Source: Candidatus Brachybacter algidus
GTDB lineage: Bacteria > Bacteroidota > Bacteroidia > Chitinophagales > Saprospiraceae
Assembly (NCBI GenBank): GCA_016711705.1
Contig: JADJSK010000014.1
Location: forward strand, 124,001-188,000
Reading direction: 5' to 3'
Length of the DNA: 64,000 bases
Shown: piece after piece, positions 16,733 to 26,144 of the stretch
Layout of the letters: each line of letters begins with the position of its first letter
Position numbering within the stretch: the first letter of the stretch is position 1
Notes under the pieces: generated by a model
The model's database searches: none
What the model saw: the letters and a program-made list of their open reading frames with translations, nothing else
Told to the model about the DNA's origin: nothing
Program-made: the position numbers and the translations under genes

Positions 16733-17674
16733 ATGAATAAAAAAGTAGGTATTATCGGTGGTGCAGGATTCATAGGAAGTCAAATTACAAATGTATTCCT
16801 CGATAATAATTTTGAGGTAAAAGTGGGCACTACAAATATTTCTATGGTGGAAAAATATCAACACCTGATGAATTTAAATTCTTCCCATAATTTGCACATC
16901 AGTGAGCTTGATGTAACGGATAAAGAAGTACTTAGGACGTTTGTATCTGATTGTGATATTGTCATACACAGTGGAACTCCTTTCATCCTTGATGTGGAGG
17001 ATCCTCAAACTCAATTATTTGACCCAACGATCAAGGGCACAGAAAATTTCCTTGAAATAATTCACGCAACTCCGGGTATTGGAAAAGTCGTATTCGTAGC
17101 ATCAGTTGCTTCCTATAATACCAACTTTCCTATGCCAGCAGGAGGACGAGATTTTTATGGAACATTCGATGAAAACTCGGAGAAATTTACAAGCATAGAA
17201 AGTCATCCATATGCTCAGGCCAAGTTTATAGCAAATCAAGTTGTTGAAAAGTTTATTTCCGAAAACAAAGATCTGAACTATGAGATAAGCTCTGTGTCAC
17301 CGGTTATGGTCATGGGCAAGTCCTTGTCTGGGCGGGAAGATTCTACTTCCGGGGGACTTCAATATTTAATTAAAAACATGATTGCACCGGATGCTTTTAT
17401 TCAGTCTCTTTATGATAATGATGTTCCATTTTCTATAGTTGATGTGAGAGATGTCGCGCAGGCAATATTTAATTCAGCTATTACAAAAGGTCTTCATGGA
17501 AAAAATCATTTACTCGCAAGTGAAACATACAGAGTTTCAGATATTCATTCTATGATGAATGGCAGAAATGCTGCACATGGACCGACAAAAGTTTATAATA
17601 GTGATTTGGCCCAGCAGGATCTTAATATGAACTTCAGACCAGTCATTGAGACACTCCGCTACTGTTGTGAATAA
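16733..17674 (+). CDS. NAD(P)-dependent epimerase/dehydratase (extended SDR)
   Basis: A 313-residue Rossmann-fold oxidoreductase of the extended short-chain dehydrogenase group. The nucleotide-binding motif GGAGFIG is at residues 8-14, the mid-fold strand holds VVFVASVAS (catalytic Ser region), and the active-site YAQAK carries the Tyr-xxx-Lys pair. The later VDVRDVAQAIFNS segment is typical of dihydroflavonol-reductase-like members, which reduce aldehydes or ketones on varied small molecules. The upstream 12 codons lie across the terminator-like hairpin, and the next ATG leads straight into MNKKVGIIGG, so the ATG at 16733 is chosen. The gene sits with a lipoprotein gene between two direct repeats. 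Confidence 0.85.
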   Translation: MNKKVGIIGGAGFIGSQITNVFLDNNFEVKVGTTNISMVEKYQHLMNLNSSHNLHISELDVTDKEVLRTFVSDCDIVIHSGTPFILDVEDPQTQLFDPTIKGTENFLEIIHATPGIGKVVFVASVASYNTNFPMPAGGRDFYGTFDENSEKFTSIESHPYAQAKFIANQVVEKFISENKDLNYEISSVSPVMVMGKSLSGREDSTSGGLQYLIKNMIAPDAFIQSLYDNDVPFSIVDVRDVAQAIFNSAITKGLHGKNHLLASETYRVSDIHSMMNGRNAAHGPTKVYNSDLAQQDLNMNFRPVIETLRYCCE

Positions 17675-17745
17675 TTAAACAAAAATTTAAATTAATACGG
17701 ATAAGCCGAAAACCGTTTAGAGTAGGCACAATAAATATAATTATA

Positions 17746-18273
17746 ATGAAAATCAAAAACTATTTACTTTTCACTTCATTTTGTTTTATTGCTTTGTTTT
17801 TAATCATAGGATGTAACGCTCCTTCTGCAGATAAAGCAGCCAATACTAATGAAGATTCAACAGCCCAGGTGGCTCCACTTGTCGACATGGAAACTGTGAA
17901 AGCAGAAATTCAGGCAATTGAAAATACTTATGCAGCAGCTTACACTGCCAGAGATGCTAAGGCTGTAGTAGCTTTGTATTCAAAGGATGCAGTAAGTTTG
18001 AAGAATAATGCACCGCTAATAAGAGGAAGTGCAGCTATGTTGAAAGATCTTGAAGAAACTTTTGCAAAACCTTCCAAAGGTAATACTACCAAATTTGATG
18101 TAATAGAAGTTTATGGTGATGCCAAGACTGTGACAGAGATCGGAAAAACAACTGTAGTGGATTCCACAGGAAAGGTAACTTACTCAGGAAAATATATGGC
18201 AGTTTGGGAAAAAAGAGATGGCAAATATATATGCCTAAGCGATATCTCAAATGATGATGCCAAGGAAAAATAA
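17746..18273 (+). CDS. Lipoprotein with SnoaL-like/DUF4440 domain
   Basis: 175 residues with a lipoprotein signal peptide (lipobox FLIIGC, Cys23). A low-complexity linker is followed by a single NTF2-like domain: VKAEIQAIENTYAAAYTARDAKAVVALYSKDAV is the classic first helix and strand of DUF4440/SnoaL-like proteins, ending with YMAVWEKRDGKYICLSDISND. Such proteins form a cone-shaped ligand pocket; some are isomerases or binding proteins, but no catalytic residues can be assigned here. It lies 71 bp after the epimerase gene in the same direction and is closed by a strong terminator, so the two may be co-transcribed. Confidence 0.8.
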   Translation: MKIKNYLLFTSFCFIALFLIIGCNAPSADKAANTNEDSTAQVAPLVDMETVKAEIQAIENTYAAAYTARDAKAVVALYSKDAVSLKNNAPLIRGSAAMLKDLEETFAKPSKGNTTKFDVIEVYGDAKTVTEIGKTTVVDSTGKVTYSGKYMAVWEKRDGKYICLSDISNDDAKEK

Positions 18274-18292
18274 TCAGATTATTTAGAAGTAT

Positions 18293-18330
18293 AATAAGGT
18301 AGTGGACTAATTTCCACTGCCTTATTTATT
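18293..18330 (+). terminator. Intrinsic terminator after the lipoprotein gene
   Basis: AATAAGGTAGTGG at 18293-18305 pairs with CCACTGCCTTATT at 18314-18326 (one G-U pair) across an 8-nt loop, with a T-rich run on the 3' side. It starts 20 bp after the stop codon. Confidence 0.8.
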
Positions 18331-18342
18331 ACAGTTGCAGAA

Positions 18343-18737
18343 CAAAATAAATTTCCATAAAATCCCTGATATCATTCAATTTAAAGTCAGAAATTAGAAA
18401 TTAGTTAACCTGTAATGCATTGCTGCCAAAATCAAAAATATAACTTGATGAGGCAAACTGTGATATGTAAATGTCGATCTGCACAATATCCCCTTCTGCA
18501 AGAGGGTGAACGACGAAGAAAAGGTGCAAAAGCGACCTTTTCAAGGAAGTGAAACGGAAAGAAGGCACGAAGAATGAGAGCCAAAGTGAAGTCAGAACAT
18601 TTGAGAGGTACGATCAAATGCTTCTGTGATGCCAATGCGGAGTCTTTGAAGTAATTGCATTTTATTTTTTTTACGAATTATTGACTAACAATATTTTACG
18701 ATTAATTATTTAGAAGAATTTAGATATTAGAAATTAG
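18343..18737. repeat. Long dispersed repeat, copy B, plus a partial copy C downstream
   Basis: Same orientation and order of blocks as copy A (16088-16470). The ~190-bp core (about 18480-18640) differs from A at only a few bases. Directly after it, about 18738-18860 repeats the first third again in a diverged form (AACCTATAAATGCTTTACTT, then a CCCCTTTTGGGG variant of the GCAAGAGGGTG block). A still smaller trace lies near 19418. Confidence 0.8.
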
Positions 18738-19606
18738 AATTTTTTTAACCTATAAATGCTTTACTTCCAAAGCAAAAACAATAACCTGAAGAGTATAATA
18801 TTAAACGCAAATGCCGTTGAGTAGATTTCCCCCTTTTGGGGTAGGGTCATTCAGTTCTCCAAAATTTTAATATGTAACTCATTGATAAATTATTTTTGAT
18901 TTGCTGCCAAAACCTATTTGTTTAAGCGACATTCGACACCCTGGTTACCGCCACCCCTCTGCCAGCTAGGGTTTATACACAAATAATTTTCATAGAAAAT
19001 CCATTTGATTGTAGAGAATACATCTGATTGATTATTAGCTGATTATATGCAAAATGAATTTTGCAGACACACGAACTTAGGTTAACCTAAGCTCAGCGTT
19101 TCATAGCGAACGATGTACAATAATTAAAAATTAAAATTTTGATCGTGAGGTTCGGCGTAGGTTAACCTACGTCGGGGTGTCATCAAAGTTTACTTTGAAA
19201 TAAACAAAAAGGATATGTATAAACCCTAGATCTGCCAGAGGGGAAGTTGCGACATCTTTTCTTCTTTTATTGAACGTATTGATATTCAGTACACTATATA
19301 TACTAATTAAATAGAAGTGAATGACCCTGGCTTTTGAGGGGGGCAGGGGGAATCTTTTATATACCATCTTTACAATTAATTGACTACCGGCCTATTAAAT
19401 TTAGTTATATAGAAATTCGCGTGTAATCCTTTACTTCCAAAATCAATTATTTAACATAGTTTCTTAATCACCTAAACTTTAATCATGTCTTATTCTCGAT
19501 CGATTTGAACATATCTCTGTTTAAAACATTTAATATTGCCAATATTCATTTGTGTAGCTTTACAGCTTTTTTTATTACATAATTTATCTGAGGATTTAAA
19601 TACCAT
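18738..19606. other. Non-coding repeat region upstream of uvrA
   Basis: No supported gene. It holds the partial repeat copy C, the 288-bp inverted-repeat element (listed separately) and AT-rich sequence. Short G-rich phrases (GGCTTTTGAGGGGGGCAGGG near 19330) resemble decayed repeat material rather than coding DNA. Confidence 0.5.
18955..19242. repeat. MITE-like element with terminal inverted repeats and two inner palindromes
   Basis: The left end (18955-18982, CCCTCTGCCAG then CTAGGGTTTATACA) is matched on the other strand by the right end (19214-19242, TGTATAAACCCTAG then CTGCCAGAGGGG), giving arms of about 27 bp with one or two differences. Inside are two perfect 16-bp palindromes 80 bp apart: CTTAGGTTAACCTAAG (19076-19091) and CGTAGGTTAACCTACG (19156-19171). 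No coding capacity. Size and shape fit a non-autonomous mobile element; a target-site duplication was not recognised. Confidence 0.6.
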
Positions 19607-22453
19607 ATGCCAAAAGCAAAAGCAAAGAAACCGGAAGAATTTGTCCCAGCAAATAAATACGACAGATTTAACATCATTATAAAAGGAGCCAGGACTAACA
19701 ATCTCAAGAATGTAGATCTGACTATTCCAAAGAACAAGCTCATCGTGGTGACAGGTGTATCGGGTTCAGGGAAGTCTTCTATCACAATGGATACACTTTA
19801 CGCGGAGGGTCAAAGACGTTATGTCGAAAGCCTTTCTTCTTACGCCCGTCAATTTCTTACACGTGTGAAGAAACCCGATGTTGATTATATCAAAGGAATC
19901 TCGCCAGCCATAGCCATCCATCAAAAAGTGAGTTCGGCCAACGCCCGAAGCACCGTTGGCACACTGACGGAAATCTTTGACTACCTGAGATTATTATATG
20001 CAAGAATAGGGCGGACTTATTCTCCTATTACGGGCCTTGAAGTAAAAAAAGACACTGTTTCTGATATCGTTAATTTTATAAGCGAACAGGAAGAAGGCAG
20101 TCGTTATTCTATATTAAGTCCTTTTTATTACAATGAAGGTCATGAGCCATTAAAGGCAGTACTTGATCGTTATGAACAAAAAGGCTTCAATAGAGTATTT
20201 ATTGATAGTCAAATGACGCGCATAGATGAGATCGTTCACGAAGAGGTAAAAGGAAAAAAGAAAACAAAAAAAGCTGAAGACAGTCTGGGGTTCATTGTCG
20301 TTGACAGGATTATTGTCAAAAAGGAGGACGAAGAGAATTTTAAAAGAATTGCCGATTCAATAGAAACAGCCTTGGCGGAAAGTATTGGACGATGTACCCT
20401 GTTGGACGAATCAGGAAATATTCGAGAATTTAGTACAAGATTTGAAGAAAATGGTTTTGTCTTTGAAGAACCATCTGTTGCATTGTTCAATTTCAATAGT
20501 TCTATTGGCGCATGCCCTGTTTGTGAGGGATATGGACTCGCTATCGGCATTGTTGCAGACAAAGTAATTCCTAATAAGCACAAGACTTTATACGATCATG
20601 CTGTGGCTCCCTGGTCAGGCGAAAGAGGCAAAACTTATTTTACGCACATGATTAGAGGTGCTGAGAAAGTAGGCCTTTCCATACATAAACCTTACAATCA
20701 ACTCAGCCAAAGAGAGATCGATATGGTCTGGGAAGGAACCAGGGAATTTGCAGGAATAGATGCTTATTTCAAAGACCTTATTTCATCCAGTTATAAGATC
20801 CAGGATAGGGTAGCGCTTGCCAGATATCGAGGCAAGACAGTTTGCCCCGAGTGCAAAGGAAAACGATTGCGCAAAGAAGTTTTGTTCATCAAAGTGAATG
20901 GTAAAGACATCGCCGATCTGGGTAATATGGACATTAATCAGTTGTATGATTTTTTTGCCAATATTGTTCTAGATGAACAGGATCAATCAATCGCCGCGCG
21001 CATCCTGATGGAGATCAATAGTAGATTATCCACCATGGTTTCTATTGGTCTCGGATACTTATCACTTCAAAGACCTGCCTCGACACTTAGTGGAGGAGAG
21101 ACTCAAAGAATCCATTTGACCAGATTACTCGGGAGTAACCTCACCGGATCTATGTATTTGCTGGATGAACCATCTGTTGGTCTGCATCCGCGAGATACCG
21201 CCAACTTAATTTCTGCATTAAAAAAACTTAGAAATCTTGGAAATACAGTCATCCTAGTCGAACACGAAGAAGAAGTCATAAAACACGCCGACTTCCTGGT
21301 AGATATGGGTCCTGAAGCCGGCATCATGGGTGGGGAAGTAATATTCACAGGAAATTATACAGACATTGAAAATAGTCCTGTCAACAATAGCCTGACGATT
21401 GACTACTTACTTGGAAGGAAAAAGATAGAAGTTCCATCACAAAGACGCGTCAGCCGCAGTTTTTTGAAGATGGAAAAGGTCAACCTGCACAATTTGAAAG
21501 ATGTCGATGTCACCATTCCTCTAAACTGCATCGTATGTGTAACGGGTGTTTCAGGTTCAGGTAAAAGTTCACTAATTAAAGGTGTACTTTACCCAACTTT
21601 GGAAAATGCAATTCAGAATGATTTAACTGAAGCTTCTACCAATTTCATTCAGCGACTTAGTGGTGATATCAAGCGGATCAACAAAGTGGAAATGATCGAC
21701 CAACAACCGATCGGGAAATCCTCAAGATCCAATCCTGTTACTTATGTCAAGGCTTATGATTATATCCGGGATCTCTTTACATCACAACCGATGTCAAAAT
21801 TGCGTGGTTTTAAACCGAAACATTTCTCCTTTAATGTGGAAGGTGGAAGATGCGAAACTTGCAAGGGCGAAGGAGTCACGGTAGTGGATATGCAGTTCTT
21901 AGCAGATGTAACATTAGTCTGTGAAGAATGTAAGGGTATGCGTTTCAAAAATGAGGTACTCGATGTCAAATACAAGGACAAGAATATTTTTGATGTATTG
22001 GAGATGGACATCATGGAGGCAGTCACCTTCTTCGAGGGCAATAACGAGATTATCAACAGGATAATGCCTTTATATGAGATCGGCCTTGGCTATGTTAGGC
22101 TGGGACAATCCTCCTCAAGTCTTTCAGGGGGTGAAGCACAAAGGGTTAAACTGGCAAGTTTTCTTACCAAGGAAAATAAAGTAGCACATACACTTTTCAT
22201 ATTCGATGAACCTACGACAGGTCTTCACTTTGAGGACGTCCGAAAGCTGCTCATCGCCTTCAACAAACTCATCGAAAAAGGCAATTCCATCATCATTGTC
22301 GAGCACAATATGGAAGTCATTAAATCGAGTGATTATCTGATCGACATTGGACCTGAAGGTGGTGCTGAAGGCGGGGAAATACTTTATCAGGGCGTGCCGG
22401 AAGGACTGCTGAAGGTAAAGAAAAGCCATACGGCGAAGTACCTAAAGGTTTGA
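19607..22453 (+). CDS. uvrA: Excinuclease ABC subunit UvrA
   Basis: UvrA is the damage-recognition ATPase of nucleotide excision repair; a UvrA dimer loads UvrB on distorted DNA. The 948 residues match the family. The first ATPase has GVSGSGKSS at 50-58 and the signature LSGGETQR with LLDEPSVGLHPRD. The first zinc module has CPVCEGYG and CPECKGKR. The second ATPase has GVSGSGKSS at 647-655, the essential C-terminal zinc finger CETCKGEG..CEECKG, and LSGGEAQR with IFDEPTTGLHFED. The UvrB-binding region and the insertion domain are of normal size, so this is a full-length canonical UvrA rather than the shorter UvrA2. Start: the ATG at 19607 is followed by a short basic tail before KYDRFNIIIKGA. 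Confidence 0.97.
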   Translation: MPKAKAKKPEEFVPANKYDRFNIIIKGARTNNLKNVDLTIPKNKLIVVTGVSGSGKSSITMDTLYAEGQRRYVESLSSYARQFLTRVKKPDVDYIKGISPAIAIHQKVSSANARSTVGTLTEIFDYLRLLYARIGRTYSPITGLEVKKDTVSDIVNFISEQEEGSRYSILSPFYYNEGHEPLKAVLDRYEQKGFNRVFIDSQMTRIDEIVHEEVKGKKKTKKAEDSLGFIVVDRIIVKKEDEENFKRIADSIETALAESIGRCTLLDESGNIREFSTRFEENGFVFEEPSVALFNFNSSIGACPVCEGYGLAIGIVADKVIPNKHKTLYDHAVAPWSGERGKTYFTHMIRGAEKVGLSIHKPYNQLSQREIDMVWEGTREFAGIDAYFKDLISSSYKIQDRVALARYRGKTVCPECKGKRLRKEVLFIKVNGKDIADLGNMDINQLYDFFANIVLDEQDQSIAARILMEINSRLSTMVSIGLGYLSLQRPASTLSGGETQRIHLTRLLGSNLTGSMYLLDEPSVGLHPRDTANLISALKKLRNLGNTVILVEHEEEVIKHADFLVDMGPEAGIMGGEVIFTGNYTDIENSPVNNSLTIDYLLGRKKIEVPSQRRVSRSFLKMEKVNLHNLKDVDVTIPLNCIVCVTGVSGSGKSSLIKGVLYPTLENAIQNDLTEASTNFIQRLSGDIKRINKVEMIDQQPIGKSSRSNPVTYVKAYDYIRDLFTSQPMSKLRGFKPKHFSFNVEGGRCETCKGEGVTVVDMQFLADVTLVCEECKGMRFKNEVLDVKYKDKNIFDVLEMDIMEAVTFFEGNNEIINRIMPLYEIGLGYVRLGQSSSSLSGGEAQRVKLASFLTKENKVAHTLFIFDEPTTGLHFEDVRKLLIAFNKLIEKGNSIIIVEHNMEVIKSSDYLIDIGPEGGAEGGEILYQGVPEGLLKVKKSHTAKYLKV

Positions 22454-23070
22454 TGAAATTTTGAATGCTGAATGCTGGATGTTGAATGTCGTGAAAATAA
22501 GCAATCTACTAAAGATCAGTTGAGAAATGCGCTGAGAAAAGAAAAAAAGCTCAGCGAAATCTGCGAGGAATTTCTTTTTTAGGTTCTCGCAAAGGCGCCA
22601 ATGCCGAGATAATTTCAACACACATTGTTATGCATATAATTTACAAAAAAATAAGTCCAGAGCTCTGGGCCGTAGGTCCTACCTATTTGTAATAACATAT
22701 GATGATCTGATCACTTGCCCCGCAGGTGGCTACCTACATCCGAATCAAATTTTTAGTGAAAAGAAAACTTGTGCTCACTCAAAAGCGAAAAGTAGTATTG
22801 AGTCAGCCAAGGCAAGTTAGTCTAATATTAGATTTCAAACTTATTCAGTGAAACTGAATGAACGTTGTATCATTTGACGCCGGTAAAATCCTTTTGTGAC
22901 CTTAAAAAAAATTACTATTTAAACACTATTTGGAAAACAAAGGAAGTCACTTTCTTATGAATCAAAATCAAAAAACCTTTGTGTTCTTATATGTTTGTGT
23001 AAAAATCCTTCATTGCCTATTATCTAAAAATCAAAAAAATTTCCCCATCTTTGTATGACAAATCGTCTCA
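22454..23070. other. Non-coding spacer with short genome phrases
   Basis: No supported gene. Phrases such as AGCTCAGCGAAATCTGCGAG and GGTTCTCGCAAAGGCGCC near 22549-22597, and an imperfect GTAGGTCCTAC palindrome near 22671, look like decayed interspersed repeats. Confidence 0.45.
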
Positions 23071-23226
23071 ATGAAAAAGAAAGCAAAACTCAAAAAATCC
23101 CGCACCCGCCTATACAATCCCCATGACGGCAGCACTCGCCCCGCTATACAAATTCATGAAGACAAGCGTAAGAAACAGAAGTACAAAAAAATTAATAAAT
23201 TCGTTGATCCTGACGAAAACGGATAG
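23071..23226 (+). CDS. Small basic protein of unknown function
   Basis: A 51-codon frame starting MKKKAKLKKSRTRLYNPHDG and ending KKINKFVDPDENG before a TAG. It is strongly basic (about a dozen Lys in the first and last thirds) with an acidic C-terminal tip, which would suit RNA or ribosome binding, but I do not recognise a family. It is too short for usual ORF cut-offs. Support comes from the orderly, non-repetitive sequence and the isolated position in an otherwise non-coding stretch. It converges with the alpha/beta hydrolase gene, whose stop is 38 bp away. Confidence 0.5.
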   Translation: MKKKAKLKKSRTRLYNPHDGSTRPAIQIHEDKRKKQKYKKINKFVDPDENG

Positions 23227-23264
23227 CTTAAATGTATGGATTAGGTAAGCTGTAGCCGATAAAT

Positions 23265-24206
23265 TTATTTACTATTTTCTAAGAAATCAATTACAGGTTT
23301 CAAGCTTTCTTTTGGGCTTTCCTCCATCGGCACATGACCACATTTATCCAGGAGAAATAAAGAATTATTTGGCAAATCTTTTTGGAATTTATAAGCATTT
23401 TCTACCGGGATTAATAAATCATTCTCACCCCATATAATTAGTGTTGGCTGTACAATATTCTTAATTTTTATATATGCATTTTCATCATCTTTCATCTTGA
23501 ATCTATCCACAAATGCTTGGCGATTGCCTGCTCTTAATGTAAGATCAAAGTACCTGTCAACCAGCGAATCCGTTACTTTTGATTTATCGAAGTACACATT
23601 TTCAACACTGGATCTAACTATAAATCGTGGAGTTATAAATGTAAGTATTTTATTCAACACCGGCATCCTACCTATTTTAAATCCAACGGGAACACTCTTA
23701 GATTTTAATGGATATCCTGCAGCATCAATTAGAATCAATTTTTTCGCCATTTCCGGTTGCTCAAGGGTGAAATTCCATGCTATCTGACCACCCAATGAAT
23801 TACCTGCCAAGACACATTGTTTAATGTTTAGTGCCGTTAAAAATTCTTTTAAAAATGCGGTATAATGTAACATCGAATAGTTACCATCTGGAAACGGCCC
23901 CGTCAATCCGTAGGCCGGAAGATCCATTCTTATTACTCTATTTGTTTTCTTCAAAATCTCAGTCCAGGCATCAAAAGTATGCAAACTGGATGCGGTGCCA
24001 TGGATAAGTATGATTGGAATAGTGTCATTCAGGTCTCCTTCGTCGCGATAATGCACCTCCATGCCATCTACTAAAATGAAGGAAGAAGCTTTATTAGTAT
24101 ATTTAGGTTTTAATTCATTTAAGGAAATATCCATATGACCAAATAAGAGAATAATTCCTATTATTATTAATGAAATAATGATCAAAATAATTTTTAAAAT
24201 TCTCAT
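23265..24206 (-). CDS. Alpha/beta hydrolase, membrane-anchored
   Basis: A serine hydrolase of about 313 residues. One N-terminal membrane segment (ILKIILIIISLIIIGIILLF) is followed by the alpha/beta-hydrolase fold: the oxyanion-hole HGTASS after IPIILIH, the nucleophile elbow GNSLGG, an Asp in WGENDLLIPVENA, and the catalytic His in KCGHVPMEE. Such enzymes cleave esters, lactones or epoxides; the substrate is unknown. The frame is open to 24287. The ATG at 24206 places the membrane segment at the very N-terminus and avoids overlap with the oxidoreductase gene (stop at 24229), so it is preferred; an ATG at 24242 would overlap by 14 bp. The two genes are almost certainly co-transcribed. Confidence 0.85.
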   Translation of the reverse strand: MRILKIILIIISLIIIGIILLFGHMDISLNELKPKYTNKASSFILVDGMEVHYRDEGDLNDTIPIILIHGTASSLHTFDAWTEILKKTNRVIRMDLPAYGLTGPFPDGNYSMLHYTAFLKEFLTALNIKQCVLAGNSLGGQIAWNFTLEQPEMAKKLILIDAAGYPLKSKSVPVGFKIGRMPVLNKILTFITPRFIVRSSVENVYFDKSKVTDSLVDRYFDLTLRAGNRQAFVDRFKMKDDENAYIKIKNIVQPTLIIWGENDLLIPVENAYKFQKDLPNNSLFLLDKCGHVPMEESPKESLKPVIDFLENSK

Positions 24207-24228
24207 TAAATGACTTTTCAAGTTGTAA

Positions 24229-25806
24229 TTATTCTGTTCCATCTGACTCATTTTTAAATGGAATTTGGTGCATTGCATGTTCTGCAATGGCAGCTATTGA
24301 TAAGGATGGATTTACACCCGGATTTGATGAAATCATAGAACCATCAATAATATAAAGGTTTTTATATCCAAAGATTTTATTGTTTTTATCAATCACACCT
24401 TCTGAAATGTTTTCGCCCATGACAGCGCCTCCAAGTATATGGGCAGTTGAAGGAATACCTGCTAGCGTTTCCAGAGCAAAAGAAGTACTTACGCCATTTA
24501 CAGCATTACTATATTCTTTAATTAATTTAACTGATTCCGGAATAAAAGGCGTTGGTTTTTTACCAGAACTCACGGATGAACTCATAAAACCAAATGCATT
24601 TAATTTAAATTTAATCGTGCTATCTAGGGTTTGCATAAATAGGAGAACGACTGTTTTCTTTGCCCAACTATTAGCAAAATAAATTTTAAAATATTTTATG
24701 GGAGATTTTATTAGTGATACTAGCACCATTGCCAATCGAGTGAAGACATTACTGCCCGTGACATAAGGAAGATGTACGAGCTTCCACGCATTGGAACCTT
24801 CAGAATATCTGCATATTTCCAAGTGACTATTTTCATCTGTGTCTAATATGCTTCCAATGGCGACACCTTTGGAAAAATTTGTTTCTTTTTCAAGACTAGA
24901 TACACTCACCAGGGTCTCATTATTGGTTCGTATATCATGCCCTATTCTATCTGAAATATTGGGTAACGAATTAGTTTTTAATTTGAGCAGAAGTTTTATT
25001 GTGCCTAATACTCCTCCCGAAAAAATTACTCCTTTGCTCTTTAATATTTTACTTTTAGTAAAGAGTTTCGTACTTGTTTTTATGGACACTTCATACCCAT
25101 TTTCACCATCTTCGGAATCTATTGGTCTGACATCAAAAACTTCATGTTCGGCTAGTATTTCAGCACCATATTTTTGGGCCAGGTATAAATAATTCTTATC
25201 CAAAGTATTTTTAGAATTATTTCTACATCCGGTCATACAAGCACCACAATAGTTGCACCCTGTTCTGTCGGGTCCCATGCCTTCGAAATAGGGATCCTCT
25301 TTGGTGACATTTTCTTCTCCAAAATATACTGCCACATTGGTAGCGTCAAATTTATCTTCCATCCCCAGTTTTTGTGCCACTTTTTTCAAACCTAAATCCC
25401 CGTCAAACAACTTCGGGTTTTTGGTGGCACCAAGCATTTTTAAGCTTTCTTTGTAATGCGGAGCTAGTTCAGTTTCCCAGTCTAAGAGTTTGCTCCAACT
25501 TCCTGTTTTGAAAAATGTTGATTTAGGAATGGGCAATGTATTAGCATATACCAATGAACCGCCACCGACTCCTGTTCCTGACAGAACAGCCACATGTCGG
25601 AAGATGGTTAATTTCATTATACCGAAGAAACGCACACTAGGCAACCAAAGCCATTTTCTGAAATTCCAGTTTGTCTTTGGGAAATCCTCTGCCTTGTACC
25701 ATTTTCCTTTTTCGATCACTAAAACCTTATAACCCTTTTCGGATAATCTTAATGCACTGACCGAACCGCCAAAGCCACTTCCAATAATAATATAATCGTA
25801 CTCCAT
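24229..25806 (-). CDS. GMC-family oxidoreductase (cholesterol-oxidase-like)
   Basis: An FAD-dependent oxidoreductase of 525 residues. The dinucleotide motif GSGFGGSVSALRLSEKGYKV starts at residue 9. GTGVGGGSLVYANTL holds the flavin loop, and the C-terminal GGAVMGENISEGVIDKNN and DGSMISSNPGVNPSLSIAAI match GMC proteins of the cholesterol-oxidase branch, which oxidise alcohols on sterol-like or other lipids. A cysteine cluster CNYCGACMTGC in mid-protein resembles an iron-sulfur ligand set and is found in some bacterial members. The frame opens nine codons earlier (25833), but MEYDYIIIGSG at 25806 gives the normal spacing to the FAD motif. The following alpha/beta hydrolase suggests a two-step oxidation/hydrolysis of a lipid-like substrate. 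Confidence 0.85.
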   Translation of the reverse strand: MEYDYIIIGSGFGGSVSALRLSEKGYKVLVIEKGKWYKAEDFPKTNWNFRKWLWLPSVRFFGIMKLTIFRHVAVLSGTGVGGGSLVYANTLPIPKSTFFKTGSWSKLLDWETELAPHYKESLKMLGATKNPKLFDGDLGLKKVAQKLGMEDKFDATNVAVYFGEENVTKEDPYFEGMGPDRTGCNYCGACMTGCRNNSKNTLDKNYLYLAQKYGAEILAEHEVFDVRPIDSEDGENGYEVSIKTSTKLFTKSKILKSKGVIFSGGVLGTIKLLLKLKTNSLPNISDRIGHDIRTNNETLVSVSSLEKETNFSKGVAIGSILDTDENSHLEICRYSEGSNAWKLVHLPYVTGSNVFTRLAMVLVSLIKSPIKYFKIYFANSWAKKTVVLLFMQTLDSTIKFKLNAFGFMSSSVSSGKKPTPFIPESVKLIKEYSNAVNGVSTSFALETLAGIPSTAHILGGAVMGENISEGVIDKNNKIFGYKNLYIIDGSMISSNPGVNPSLSIAAIAEHAMHQIPFKNESDGTE

Positions 25807-26090
25807 TTTTTGTCTTGTAGTATTATTTATCATAACTCTAACACTGGTTAAATATAATAATTTAAGTTTCAGTAGTCAAGTTTTCCTTTTTGATGAAGAA
25901 ATTTAAATTTTAATAAAAATGTTAGATTTTAGATGGCTTTTCATTAATAGCATGGAAATTTATTCTATTAAACCTATTATAGAAAAAATATGAATCAATT
26001 GACTAAACTCCCCGGCGTCACTTTGGCTAGTCGGGCAAGCATCTAACATCGAACATCAGCCATCTACCTTTGTTTCTTAACTACCGAAAC

Positions 26091-26122
26091 TTGAGTATAA
26101 TAATTTATAACCATTACCTTTG
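26091..26122 (+). promoter_or_regulatory. Bacteroidota-type promoter for rsmA
   Basis: TTG at 26091-26093 and TACCTTTG at 26115-26122, 21 nt apart, ending 22 nt before the chosen ATG. The box lies inside the upstream extension of the open frame, which argues against the earlier start. Confidence 0.5.
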
Positions 26123-26144
26123 TGCTTTCATAAACATAACCTCC

